Source: Intrasporangium calvum DSM 43043 (GTDB lineage: Bacteria > Actinomycetota > Actinomycetes > Actinomycetales > Dermatophilaceae). From it: DNA of 64,000 nt. The first letter of the stretch is position 1. Each line of letters opens with the position of its first letter. This document shows positions 1 to 8,348 of this stretch, piece by piece. Under the pieces are notes generated by a model. The model worked only from the letters and a program-made list of their open reading frames with translations. It had not been told where the DNA came from and searched no databases. The stretch lies in contig NC_014830.1 of the NCBI RefSeq assembly GCF_000184685.1, positions 3,038,001 to 3,102,000 on the forward strand, given 5' to 3'. A program made the position numbers and the translations under genes.

Positions 1-1665
1 GACCGGCTGGCCGCGGGTGAGGAACATCAGCGAGTTGGCGAGCTCGGTGCGGGCGAGCAGCTCGTCGCCGCCGAACTCCGCGTCCCGCAGCATCGCGCCG
101 ACGCGGCCCATGTCGTGGTTGCCGAGGAAGGTCGGCAGGGAGTAGGCGTTGGAGTCGAGGTCGGTGTAGTAGTCGTCACCGGCGAAGAGGTCGCGCAGGC
201 CGGTCGTCGGTGTGCCGGAGGCGAAGCCGAGCGCCGCACCCTGGAAGCCGAAGTCGAGCGTCGCGGGCAGCCGACCCTCGGTCGTGTACCGGCTCATGTA
301 GGCCGGGCTGCCGTCGAACACCTCCCCAAACATGAAGAAGTCATCGTTCCCGGCGGCCTTGGCGTGCTCCATCAGGGCCGGCCCGAAGCTGCGCCAGAAC
401 GGCAGGTTGACGTGCTTGACGGTGTCGATCCGGAACCCGTCGATGCCGAGGTCGACCCACGCCTCGTAGATGTCCTCCATCCCCTTGACGACCACGGGGT
501 CCTCGGTGAAGAGGTCGTCCAGGCCGAAGAAGTCACCGTAGAGGCTCGACTCGCCGGCGAAGGTCGAGTTCCCGCGGTTGTGGTAGCGCACGGGGTCGTT
601 GAGCCAGGCGGGCACCTTGACCGTCTCGTCCTGGGGCGTGCGGAACGTCGGCACGTAGGGGAAGGACGTGGCGGGGTCGAGCGTGGGGAAGTCGCTCGTG
701 CCGGCGACGTCGGTGTCGTCGAAGACGGTCCCGTTGGCGTCCTGGTACGGGTGGGCCTCCTTGGAGCGGTAGTCGTCCGAGTCGCCCTCGTAGTCGATGA
801 CGTCCGCGGTGTGGTTGGTGATGATGTCGAAGTAGACCTTCATCCCCTTCGCGTGCGCGGCGTCGATGAGCGCCGTCATCTCGGCGTTCGTGCCGAGGTG
901 CGGGTCGATCTGGGTGAAGTCGGTGATCCAGTAGCCGTGGTAGCCGGCGCTCACGTCGTCGCCGCTGCCTTGGACGGGGCGGTTCTTGAAGGACGGCGTG
1001 AGCCAGATGGCGGTCGTGCCGAGGCCCTTGATGTAGTCGAGCCGGTCGCTGATGCCCGCGAGGTCACCGCCGTGGTAGAAGCCCTTGTCCGTCGGGTCGT
1101 AGCCGGTCGCGAGCCGGTCCCCGGCGAGGCCGCCGTCGTCGTTGGACGGGTCGCCGTTGGCGAAACGGTCGGCCATGACGAAGTAGAACCGCTCCTTCGT
1201 CGGTGCCTGCCGGAGCGAGGGGGTGGCGAGCGCCGCGTCGGCGTCGGTGGCCGGGCCGGAGAGCTCGACCGGGGCGATGCCGATCTGGTGGGACACGTCG
1301 TCGTAGCTGAACCGGATGCGCGCCGGCCCTTCGAGCACGAGCGGCAGGTTGGCGCCGCCCTTCGCACCGTCCGCGCCGTAGTTCTCGTCCCAGGAGCGGT
1401 TGATCGCCACCTTGAGCTCGTAGCTGCCCTTCGGCACGTCGAAGACCTTGGCGTATGCCGCTGAGCCCGCTTCCAGCACCAGCTCCGTCGCGCTGCAGCC
1501 GGGGTCCCAGTCGCCCGGGCACCCGAGCTCGTCCTGCAGCGAGCCGACCAGGGTCACCGTGCGGTCCCCGGCCCACGCCGTGACCGCTCCGGACACCGGG
1601 GTGACGAGACCAGCTGCGGCAACGGCGGCGACCGTGGCGGCGGACAGGAACGGGCGTCGGCGCAT
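1..1665 (-). CDS. Secreted GH13 alpha-amylase/pullulanase-type glycosidase (3' part beyond window)
   Basis: Hydrolyses alpha-glucans outside the cell. The ATG at 1663-1665 follows an AAGGAG site. The N-terminus MRRRPFLSAATVAAVAAAG is a signal peptide. Residues about 35-130 (VGSLQDELGCPGDWDP, then a SWDENYG motif) look like the X25-type starch-binding module of pullulanases. A GH13 barrel follows: FRIDTVKH near residue 412 holds the nucleophile Asp, FMFGEVFDG near 447 the acid/base Glu, and LGNHDMGR near 516 the transition-state Asp. The frame stays open to base 1, so the C-terminus is missing. A 20-bp operator-like inverted repeat lies about 120 bp upstream. One copy of the GTATGCCGCTG repeat lies inside the coding region near residue 70. 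The family is certain; substrate preference (starch or pullulan) is not. Confidence 0.93.
   Translation of the reverse strand, partial: MRRRPFLSAATVAAVAAAGLVTPVSGAVTAWAGDRTVTLVGSLQDELGCPGDWDPGCSATELVLEAGSAAYAKVFDVPKGSYELKVAINRSWDENYGADGAKGGANLPLVLEGPARIRFSYDDVSHQIGIAPVELSGPATDADAALATPSLRQAPTKERFYFVMADRFANGDPSNDDGGLAGDRLATGYDPTDKGFYHGGDLAGISDRLDYIKGLGTTAIWLTPSFKNRPVQGSGDDVSAGYHGYWITDFTQIDPHLGTNAEMTALIDAAHAKGMKVYFDIITNHTADVIDYEGDSDDYRSKEAHPYQDANGTVFDDTDVAGTSDFPTLDPATSFPYVPTFRTPQDETVKVPAWLNDPVRYHNRGNSTFAGESSLYGDFFGLDDLFTEDPVVVKGMEDIYEAWVDLGIDGFRIDTVKHVNLPFWRSFGPALMEHAKAAGNDDFFMFGEVFDGSPAYMSRYTTEGRLPATLDFGFQGAALGFASGTPTTGLRDLFAGDDYYTDLDSNAYSLPTFLGNHDMGRVGAMLRDAEFGGDELLARTELANSLMFLTRGQPV
1453..1463 (+). 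repeat. GTATGCCGCTG repeat inside the amylase gene
   Basis: Exact core with AGCCCGC following; encodes SAAYAK-type residues on the minus strand. Confidence 0.75.
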
Positions 1666-1786
1666 GCGCACTCCTTCGTGGCACGAGGAACTCGTGAGGC
1701 TTCGGCCGCGCGGTGGGAGCGCGACGGGGTCGCACCATGCTCGGCACGGGCAACCTAGCGCTGCGCAGGTTCGACACGCCAGAGGT

Positions 1787-1806
1787 TTCTGCAATTTTTT
1801 GCAGAA
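1787..1806. promoter_or_regulatory. Perfect inverted repeat, likely operator for the amylase gene
   Basis: TTCTGCAA, four T residues, then TTGCAGAA: a perfect 8-bp inverted repeat with a 4-bp spacer, AT-rich in a GC-rich genome. It lies 121 bp upstream of the amylase ATG. LacI-family maltose regulators of actinobacteria recognise TTGCAG/CTGCAA half-sites, so a MalR-type operator is a reasonable inference. No regulator gene is visible in the window. Confidence 0.6.
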
Positions 1807-1883
1807 CCGGTCCTGGTTCTTGCGGATGCTTGCGGGGAGCGTCCACCACTGACCGGACCCCGGCCCGATCGCGGGCGGACCGT

Positions 1884-2411
1884 TCAGAGGGTGAGGTCGA
1901 GTACCTCGGCGCCCGGGAGGTCCGCGAGTGCGGCACCGTCGACGAGCAGCTTCGCACCGCGAATCCCGGCGCCGATGACGACCGGCCCCGCACTGGCGAC
2001 CTTCGCGTCGACGAGGACCGGCCAGTCGGACGGCAGACCCACCGGAGTGATGCCGCCCTGTTGCATCCCGGTCAGCTCCTCGGCGACCGACTGGTCGGCG
2101 AAGGAGATCTTCCGCACGCCGAGGTGCTTGCGCACCACGCGGTTGACGTCGGCTCGGTCGGTCGCGAGGACCATGACGGCTGCCCGGGTCGTCACGTCGC
2201 CGCGACGCCCCTCGACGACGACGCAGTTGGCGGACGCGGCGGGGTCCACGTCGTAGGCGTCGCAGAACGCAGCGGTGTCGGCGAGCGCGGCATCGATCGC
2301 CGCGACCTTCGCGCCCGGGACCGCGGGCAGGGCCGCGGCGACGGGCGTGGCGAGGAGCTCAGGATGCTCCAGGGCGGGCTTCCAGGTCAGGTTCCCCTCG
2401 GCGCTCGGCAT
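1884..2411 (-). CDS. YbaK/aminoacyl-tRNA deacylase family protein
   Basis: A 175-residue single-domain protein of the YbaK/ProX/EbsC family, which edits mischarged tRNA (typically Cys- or Ala-tRNA-Pro). The sequence MPSAEGNLTWKPALEHPELL followed by an Asn-Cys-Val-Val strand, an AADRADVNRVVRKHLG-like helix (here ATDRADVNRVVRKHLG) and the motif QGGITPVGLPSDWPVLVD fits the family fold. The conserved GGITPVG segment and the Lys of KISFAD support the assignment. The ATG at 2411 has GGTGA upstream; a GTG six codons earlier (2429) is an alternative. It is a stand-alone gene between the amylase and a nitronate monooxygenase. Its tRNA specificity cannot be read from the sequence. Confidence 0.82.
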   Translation of the reverse strand: MPSAEGNLTWKPALEHPELLATPVAAALPAVPGAKVAAIDAALADTAAFCDAYDVDPAASANCVVVEGRRGDVTTRAAVMVLATDRADVNRVVRKHLGVRKISFADQSVAEELTGMQQGGITPVGLPSDWPVLVDAKVASAGPVVIGAGIRGAKLLVDGAALADLPGAEVLDLTL

Positions 2412-2454
2412 GGCGTCACCGTACGACACCGCTGGTCTCGATGCCTGCGCCTGG

Positions 2455-3519
2455 TCAGTCCCCGGCGATCTGCCGCACGACGGTGGCGGCGGGGACGTCG
2501 GCCGCGTCGCGCCACCCCGTTCCCGCCCAGAGGGCCATCGCCCGGTGGTCGTCCGCCGCGGCCGACGCCCGGCGCAGCGGGCTGGTCAGGTGGTGCAGCT
2601 CCGGGTACGCGGCGGGTGCGAGGTGGTCTCGCTCCCGCACGAAGTCCGTCTCCAGGGCCCGGGCCAGTCGACCCGAGAAGGCCCGGGTGACGACCGTGCG
2701 GGTGAGCTCCGGGTCGGCGAGGGCGCGGCGGTAGGCGAGCGCCGTCCCCGCCTCGGGGGTGCGGAGCAGAGCCGTGCCGACCTGCACGGCCGTCGCCCCC
2801 GCGTCCAGAAGCTCACGGGCCCGCGACCGCGTCGAGATCCCACCTGCGGCCACGATGGGGACCGAGCATCCCTCGCGGACCAGCCCGACGAGCTCGACGA
2901 CGTCGAGGGTGGACGGCTCCTTGGCCACGTCGAGCGTGCCCCGGTGTCCACCCCCGTCCGGCCCCTGGACGACCAGGGCGTCGACCCGCGCCTCGAGCGC
3001 GGCCTCGGCCTCCTCGACGTCGCTCACGGTCACGACCACCTCGATCCCCGCGCGACGCAGCTCCGCCAGAACGGCAGGGCCGGGCAGCCCGAAGGTGAAG
3101 GACACGACCGGCACCTTCTCCCGGACGACGAGGTCGAGCTTGCGCTCCCAGTCGTCCGAGTCGCCCGGCACCTGCTCGGGCAGCTCCACCCCGAACCGCT
3201 CCGCGACGGGGAGCAGGCACTCGCGGTAGCGGGAGACGGCCCGGGCGCGGAGGTCACCGGTGAGCGGGACGAGCCCAGCGGCATACGGCATCGCGAAGGT
3301 GTTGGCACGGTCCGGCACGAAGAGGTTGACCCCGAAGGGTCGCGAGGACGCGTCCCACACGTCGGCGATCTGACGCGCCAGCTCGTGCGTCGCGAGGTAG
3401 CCACCCGCGAGGAAGCCCAGCCCGCCCGCCTCGGACACCGCCGCGACGAGCTCCGGAGTGGACGGGCCGCCCGCCATGGGCGCCCCGACGAACGGGACGG
3501 CGAGCGCGTCGATCACCAT
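2455..3519 (-). CDS. Nitronate monooxygenase (FMN-dependent, 2-nitropropane dioxygenase-like)
   Basis: Oxidises alkyl nitronates such as propionate-3-nitronate with FMN and oxygen, a detoxification reaction. The 354-residue protein is a TIM barrel. It starts MVIDALAVPFVGAPMAGGPS, has AGGLGFLAGGYL near residue 33, the GGHRG motif whose His is the catalytic base in characterised enzymes, and the phosphate-binding run AAGGIST followed by GATAVQVGTALLRTPEAG. The length fits the family. A GTATGCCGCTG repeat lies inside the coding sequence at 3276-3286, where it encodes MPYAAGL in this frame. It ends 44 bp before the YbaK gene and is read in the same direction. Confidence 0.9.
   Translation of the reverse strand: MVIDALAVPFVGAPMAGGPSTPELVAAVSEAGGLGFLAGGYLATHELARQIADVWDASSRPFGVNLFVPDRANTFAMPYAAGLVPLTGDLRARAVSRYRECLLPVAERFGVELPEQVPGDSDDWERKLDLVVREKVPVVSFTFGLPGPAVLAELRRAGIEVVVTVSDVEEAEAALEARVDALVVQGPDGGGHRGTLDVAKEPSTLDVVELVGLVREGCSVPIVAAGGISTRSRARELLDAGATAVQVGTALLRTPEAGTALAYRRALADPELTRTVVTRAFSGRLARALETDFVRERDHLAPAAYPELHHLTSPLRRASAAADDHRAMALWAGTGWRDAADVPAATVVRQIAGD
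3276..3286 (-). repeat. GTATGCCGCTG repeat inside the nitronate monooxygenase gene
   Basis: Exact core on the minus strand with GGGCTCG following; encodes part of MPYAAGL. Confidence 0.75.
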
Positions 3520-3646
3520 CCCTCGACGCTACTCCCCTGCCACCGGACGCGCCGGTCCGCGCACGGTGCGCCACACAGGGCCGTCGGTCCTTGTCGTTCG
3601 GGGAATCCGGTCACACACTGGCGGAAGACCCCGAAGCGAGGCCACC

Positions 3647-5917
3647 GTGCACACTCCCCCCGCCGTCAGACGACGTCGCTCCCGCCTGCTCCGAGCGGGA
3701 GCCGTCGTCGTGGCCCTCGTCTCCGTCGCCGCGGCCGCTCCGGCGAGCGCGGTCACGTCCGCCGACCCGGCCGTGGCCACGACGCCCACCGTGGCGACCG
3801 CCCTGCCCGACCCCGTCCCGGGCGCCGAGGTCTACCCGCGGCCGGCCGACGGCACCTACGACATCACCGGCGGAGGGTTCGGCCACGGGATCGGCATGTC
3901 GCAGTACGGCGCCCACGGCGCAGCCCTGGCCGGGCTGACCCACGGGCAGATCCTCGACTTCTACTACCCCGGCACGCAGCAGGGTGCCTCGCCCCTCACC
4001 TCGCTCCGCGTCGGCGTGCTCGCCGACAACGACGGCGTCCTGACGCTCCCCGCGCGTCCCTCGCTCGCCGCGACGATCGGCGGCACCACGGAGACCTTGC
4101 CCGCCGCGCCGACCCAGTGGCGGGTCCGGGCGACCGGCGCCACCACCAACACCTGCTCACTCGACTCGTACGACGGCTCCTCGTGGACGGTCCACCGCAG
4201 CGGCACCATCTGCCCCGTCCGCTTCTCGACGACCGTCGGGACCGTCGACGTGCTCCTGCCCAGCGAACGGCGCGTCTACCGCGGCACGCTGCTCGCGATC
4301 TGGCGTTCGGCCAGCACGGTGGGGACGGCCAACGACGTCGAGATGCAGTCCTACCTGCGCAGCGTCGTCCCCGCCGAGATGCCACCGTCCTGGGCGGACG
4401 AGGCCCTGCAGTCCCAGGCCGTGGCGGCACGGACGTACGCGGCCCGCCGGTCCGGCGGCACGTCGTGGTACGACACGTGCGACACCACGGCCTGCCAGGT
4501 GTACCGGGGGCTGGGTCGGCGCAACAGTGACGGGAGCATCACGTCGTACGAGTACGCGACGACCGACGGCGCGGTCGCGGCGACCGACGGGGTCGTGCTC
4601 ACCTACCGCTTCAGTGACGGGGTCACCCGGCTCGCGACGACGATGTTCTCGTCCTCCAACGGCGGCCAGGTGGCGCCGGGCTCGCCGGACCACCCGTACC
4701 TCGAGGCGCACCCCGACGGCTACGACGACGTGTCGATCAACTCGAGGCACCGCTGGTCCGCGTCCCTGCCCGTCACCGCGCTCGAGTCCTCCTTCGGGAT
4801 CAACCGGGTCGAGCGACTGCAGGTCCTCGCACGCGACGGCCAGGGAGCCTGGGGTGGACGCATCCTCAAGGTCCGCGTCGAGGGCGTCACCTCCGCCGGC
4901 GCCTACACGGCCGTGGACACCTCGGGCGACGCGCTCCGGGCAGCCCGACCGTGGCCCACCTACAGCAGCGGCCTGTCCTCCAACTACTTCTCCATCGCAC
5001 CGACCGTCACCACGGTGCGCCTCGCCGGCGCGGACCGGTACGCCACGGCCGCCGCCGTCGCGGACGCGCGCTACTCCCCCGGCGTCGACGTCGTCTACGT
5101 CGCGACCGGGCTGACCTTCCCGGACGCCCTTGGGGGGGCAGCCCGTGCCGGCGTCACGCGCGGCCCGCTGCTGCTCACCCGCACCAGCTCGCTGCCGACC
5201 GTGACCCGCGACGCCATCGACCGGCTCCAGCCCGCACGTGCGGTCGTGCTCGGCGGAACCGCCAGCGTGGAGGAGCCGGTTGCGGCCAGCCTGGCCCCGC
5301 TGACGACATCGGGCGACGTGCAACGGGTCGGTGAGCAGGACCGCTACGCCACCGCCGCCGCACTGTCCGGCTACTACCCCAGCGGTCTCGCGGTCGCCTA
5401 CGTGGCCTCGGGTGAGAACTTCCCCGACGCGCTCGCCGGCGCAGCCATTGCCGGGCGGGACCGCGTCCCCATCCTGCTCACCCGCGCCGGTGCGCTCCCC
5501 GGCGTGACCGCCGACGCCCTGCGGCGGTTGGCTCCCGGCCGGATCGTCGTCGTCGGTGGGACGGCGACGGTGTCGGACACGGTCGTCGAGCAGCTGCGCC
5601 CCCTCGCCAGCTCCGGCAACGTGGCGCGGTACGCCGGCGCTGACCGCTACGCCACCGCGGCTCGCGTCGCCGCGGAGTACCCGACGGCCGCCACCGTCTA
5701 CGTGGCCTCCGGTCAGACCTTCCCCGACGCGCTCGCCGGCGCCGCGGCGGCGGGACGCGACGGGGTCCCCATCCTGCTGACCCGCTCGGACACCTTGCCC
5801 TCGAGCACGCGCGACGCCCTGAGCCGGCTCAACCCCGCCCGCGCCTACATCGTCGGCGGCACGGCCACCATCACGGACGGGGTCCGAGCGGCCATCCTCG
5901 ACGCGATGTCCCGCTGA
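3647..5917 (+). CDS. Secreted SpoIID/LytB-domain protein with three CWB2 wall-binding repeats
   Basis: Predicted surface protein of 756 residues. The GTG at 3647 gives MHTPPAVRRRRSRLLRAG, a signal peptide with an Arg-rich n-region that ends near ASAVT; GCGAGG lies upstream. Residues about 75-430 form the SpoIID/LytB domain (GGFGHGIGMSQYG, then SYLRSVVPAEMPPSWADEAL and QAVAARTYA), related to the peptidoglycan lytic transglycosylase SpoIID. From about residue 455 three cell-wall-binding type 2 repeats follow, each with an AGADRYATAA-like start, FPDALGGA or FPDALAGA, and VVLGGTA, VVVGGTA or YIVGGTA. The repeats anchor the protein to wall polymers. It is one of the few plus-strand genes and converges on the ABC-F gene. 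Anchoring and wall remodelling are inferred from the domains. Confidence 0.9.
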   Translation: MHTPPAVRRRRSRLLRAGAVVVALVSVAAAAPASAVTSADPAVATTPTVATALPDPVPGAEVYPRPADGTYDITGGGFGHGIGMSQYGAHGAALAGLTHGQILDFYYPGTQQGASPLTSLRVGVLADNDGVLTLPARPSLAATIGGTTETLPAAPTQWRVRATGATTNTCSLDSYDGSSWTVHRSGTICPVRFSTTVGTVDVLLPSERRVYRGTLLAIWRSASTVGTANDVEMQSYLRSVVPAEMPPSWADEALQSQAVAARTYAARRSGGTSWYDTCDTTACQVYRGLGRRNSDGSITSYEYATTDGAVAATDGVVLTYRFSDGVTRLATTMFSSSNGGQVAPGSPDHPYLEAHPDGYDDVSINSRHRWSASLPVTALESSFGINRVERLQVLARDGQGAWGGRILKVRVEGVTSAGAYTAVDTSGDALRAARPWPTYSSGLSSNYFSIAPTVTTVRLAGADRYATAAAVADARYSPGVDVVYVATGLTFPDALGGAARAGVTRGPLLLTRTSSLPTVTRDAIDRLQPARAVVLGGTASVEEPVAASLAPLTTSGDVQRVGEQDRYATAAALSGYYPSGLAVAYVASGENFPDALAGAAIAGRDRVPILLTRAGALPGVTADALRRLAPGRIVVVGGTATVSDTVVEQLRPLASSGNVARYAGADRYATAARVAAEYPTAATVYVASGQTFPDALAGAAAAGRDGVPILLTRSDTLPSSTRDALSRLNPARAYIVGGTATITDGVRAAILDAMSR

Positions 5918-5927
5918 GGCGGGGCGG

Positions 5928-5948
5928 CCGGTCCCCCACCCGGACCGG
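5928..5948. terminator. Hairpin between convergent genes
   Basis: CCGGTCC and GGACCGG form a 7-bp stem 11 bp after the SpoIID/CWB2 stop and 28 bp from the ABC-F stop, so it could stop transcription in both directions. It is followed directly by the GGGGC repeat. Confidence 0.5.
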
Positions 5949-5965
5949 GGCGGGGCGGGGCGGGG
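5947..5965 (+). repeat. (GGGGC)4-type G-quadruplex motif
   Basis: Four GGGG tracts, each separated by a single C, at 5947-5965. This fits the intramolecular G-quadruplex pattern with the shortest possible loops. It lies between convergent stop codons next to a hairpin. Confidence 0.7.
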
Positions 5966-5975
5966 TGACCCTGCC

Positions 5976-7667
5976 TCACCTGGGACGGACGACCCGGCCC
6001 TCGTCCCACACCGGCTCCGTCGCCTCGTAGACCCGCCCGTCCGCGCCGAAGACGAGGAACCGGTCGAAGCCGCGCGCGAACCACCGGTCATGGGTCACCG
6101 CGACCACGGTCCCCTCGAACAGGTCCAGCCCCTCCTCGAGCGCCTCGGTGGACTGTAGGTCGAGGTTGTCGGTGGGCTCGTCGAGCAGCAGGAGCGTGGC
6201 CCCGGACAGCTCGAGCAGCAGGATCTGGAACCGCGCCTGCTGCCCACCGGACAACGACTCGAACCGCTGCTCCCCGGCGCGCGCCAGGCCGTAGCGGTCG
6301 AGCGCCCGGGCGGCCTCCTCGCGCGGCTTGCCGGCCCGGTGCTCGTCACCGCGGTGGAGGACCTCGAGGAGGGTGCGGCCGAGGAGCGACGGGTGGTCGT
6401 GGGTCTGCGCGAACCAGCCGGGCCGGACCCGCGAGCCGAGCCGGACGACACCGGTGTGCTCGACCGGTGTGGGCCGGACGTCGCCCACCGGCTCGTGCTC
6501 CCGCTCCGGGTCGGTCCCCCCGGCGGCGAGCAGTCGCAGGAAGTGGGACTTGCCGGATCCGTTGGAGCCGAGGACCGCGACCCGCTCGCCGTACCAGACC
6601 TCGAGGTCGAACGGCTTCATCAGGCCGGTCAGCTCGAGGCCGGTGGCGACGATGGCCCGCTTGGCGGTGCGCCCGCCCGTCAGGCGCATCCGGACGTTCT
6701 GCAGGAGCGGGACGGCCTCGGGTGGGCCGGCCTCGACGAACTTGGCCAACCGGGTCTGCGCGGCCTGGTACCGCGAGGCGAGCCCGTCGTTGTAGGCGGC
6801 CTTCTGCTTGTACATCAGCACGAGGGCCTTGAGCTTGGCGTGCTCCTCGTCCCAGCGGCGGCGCAGCTCCTCGAGCCGGGAGTTGCGGTCGAGGCGGGCC
6901 TGGGCGTAGGTCGCGAAACGACCGGGGTGCACCCACAGCGTCGCACCGACGCCACCCGGCTCGAGGGTGGCCACGCGGGTGGCGACCCGGTCGAGCAGCT
7001 CGCGGTCGTGGCTGATGAAGAGCACCGTCTTGGGCGAGGCGATGAGGGCGTCCTCGAGCCAGCGCTTCGTGGGCACGTCGAGGTAGTTGTCGGGCTCGTC
7101 GAGGAGCAGCACCTCATCGGGTCCACGGAGCAGCGCCTCGAGGACGAGCCGCTTCTGCTCGCCACCGGACAGGGTGGTCACCGGCCGCCACTGGGCCTTC
7201 TCGTAGGGCAGGCCCAGCGCGGCCATCGTGCACTGGTCCCACAGGGTCTCCTGCTCGTAGCCGCCGGCCTCGCCCCACTCGACGAGGGCGTGGGCGTAGG
7301 CGAGCTGGTCCTCCTCCGAGTCGCGCTCCATCATGAGCAGCTCGGTGCGGTCGATCTCCGTCGCCGCCGTGCGGATGCGCTCGGGCGCCACGGAGACGAG
7401 CAGGTCGCGCACGGTCGACTCGTCGCGGACCTTGCCGATGAACTGCCGCATGACGCCGAGCCCGCCGGACCGCGTCACGGCGCCCTCGTGCGGGTCGAGG
7501 TCGCCGGCGATGATCCGGGTCAGGGTCGTCTTGCCGATTCCGTTGGGCCCGATGAGCGCGACCTTCGCCCCCTCGCCGACGCGGACGGAGACGTCACGGA
7601 GCAGCACCCGCCCGTCGGGGAGGGTGTAGGTGACGGAGTTGACGTCGACGTGTCCCACAAGCGTCAA
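5976..7667 (-). CDS. ABC-F family ATP-binding protein
   Basis: A 563-residue protein with two ABC ATPase cassettes and no membrane segment, the ABC-F layout. Members bind the ribosomal E site and either tune translation or protect ribosomes from antibiotics. Cassette 1 has GPNGIGKTT (Walker A, about residue 38), LSGGEQKRLVL (signature) and VLLLDEPDNYLD (Walker B). Cassette 2 has GSNGSGKSH, LSGGQQARFQIL and LLLLDEPTDNLD. The Arg/Lys-rich linker between them (RLEELRRRWDEEHAKLKALV) corresponds to the P-site tRNA interaction motif. It starts 64 bp after the lipoprotein gene, with one GTATGCCGCTG repeat in the gap. Whether it gives drug resistance cannot be judged from the sequence. Confidence 0.93.
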   Translation of the reverse strand: MTLVGHVDVNSVTYTLPDGRVLLRDVSVRVGEGAKVALIGPNGIGKTTLTRIIAGDLDPHEGAVTRSGGLGVMRQFIGKVRDESTVRDLLVSVAPERIRTAATEIDRTELLMMERDSEEDQLAYAHALVEWGEAGGYEQETLWDQCTMAALGLPYEKAQWRPVTTLSGGEQKRLVLEALLRGPDEVLLLDEPDNYLDVPTKRWLEDALIASPKTVLFISHDRELLDRVATRVATLEPGGVGATLWVHPGRFATYAQARLDRNSRLEELRRRWDEEHAKLKALVLMYKQKAAYNDGLASRYQAAQTRLAKFVEAGPPEAVPLLQNVRMRLTGGRTAKRAIVATGLELTGLMKPFDLEVWYGERVAVLGSNGSGKSHFLRLLAAGGTDPEREHEPVGDVRPTPVEHTGVVRLGSRVRPGWFAQTHDHPSLLGRTLLEVLHRGDEHRAGKPREEAARALDRYGLARAGEQRFESLSGGQQARFQILLLELSGATLLLLDEPTDNLDLQSTEALEEGLDLFEGTVVAVTHDRWFARGFDRFLVFGADGRVYEATEPVWDEGRVVRPR

Positions 7668-7674
7668 GCGTTCC

Positions 7675-7685
7675 GTATGCCGCTG
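7675..7685 (+). repeat. GTATGCCGCTG repeat, single copy
   Basis: Exact core with GGCTCGGTC following, between the ABC-F gene and a lipoprotein gene. Confidence 0.75.
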
Positions 7686-7731
7686 GGCTCGGTCACCCGG
7701 TTATCCGAACGGGGTGCCCTCCCGCGCCGGC

Positions 7732-8346
7732 TCATCCCCAGGTCCAGGAGTCGAGGACAGCGGCGAAGGCTGCGAGCGCCTCCTGCTCGTGGGCGGGATC
7801 GTAGGTCACGCGGATCGGGAAGGCTCGCTCGGCGTAGATGCTGATCGCGTAGACGTGGCGCGTGCGAGGTGGCACGTCGACGATGACCCCCGCAGACGCG
7901 AAGCCGGCGACCTGCCGCCGCGGCAGGGCCCCCAATTTGCCCTCCCCGGAGAACCCGTCCTCGAGCTGGGCGACCACTTCGTCGAGACTGCGGGCACCCA
8001 CGCCGAAGACCCGGTCGACGGCGATGTAGTAGGGCAGCGCCTCGTCGCGCGGAGCGATCGTCGAGTCCGGCTGCGGGTCCGCCTCGAGGTCCACCTCGGT
8101 CCAGTCCCGCGGGACGCTGTAGGCGTAGTCCTGGCCGCGGACCCGGGCCTCGCTGAGCGCCACGGGAGGCAGTGCGGTGGGGAGGGAGACGATCGGCACC
8201 GGAGCGCCCCGGGCGGGCGCCACGGCGGTGGATGCCGCCTCACCCGACGTGGACGGCGTCGCGTCGGAGCAGCCGGCAGCGGCGACCACCAGGCCCGCGG
8301 CGACGGCGAGGAGGGCGCCACGGGCGCGTTCTGCAGGACGGGACAT
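7732..8346 (-). CDS. Putative lipoprotein (Mog1/PsbP-like fold candidate), second of a tandem pair
   Basis: A 204-residue exported lipoprotein of unknown function. Residues 1-26 form a lipoprotein signal ending VVAAAGC, with Cys26 as the lipidation site. A Ser/Thr/Ala-rich linker and a compact domain follow. The domain has YSVPRDWTEVDLE early and ends AAFAAVLDSWTWG. The upstream neighbour has the same plan and the same SWTW ending, so the two are probably a tandem duplication. The layout resembles the LpqN/DcrB type of Mog1/PsbP-like envelope lipoproteins, but I give that only as a possibility. The ATG lies 2 bp after the neighbour's stop, so the genes are co-transcribed. Confidence 0.75.
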   Translation of the reverse strand: MSRPAERARGALLAVAAGLVVAAAGCSDATPSTSGEAASTAVAPARGAPVPIVSLPTALPPVALSEARVRGQDYAYSVPRDWTEVDLEADPQPDSTIAPRDEALPYYIAVDRVFGVGARSLDEVVAQLEDGFSGEGKLGALPRRQVAGFASAGVIVDVPPRTRHVYAISIYAERAFPIRVTYDPAHEQEALAAFAAVLDSWTWG

Positions 8347-8348
8347 GA

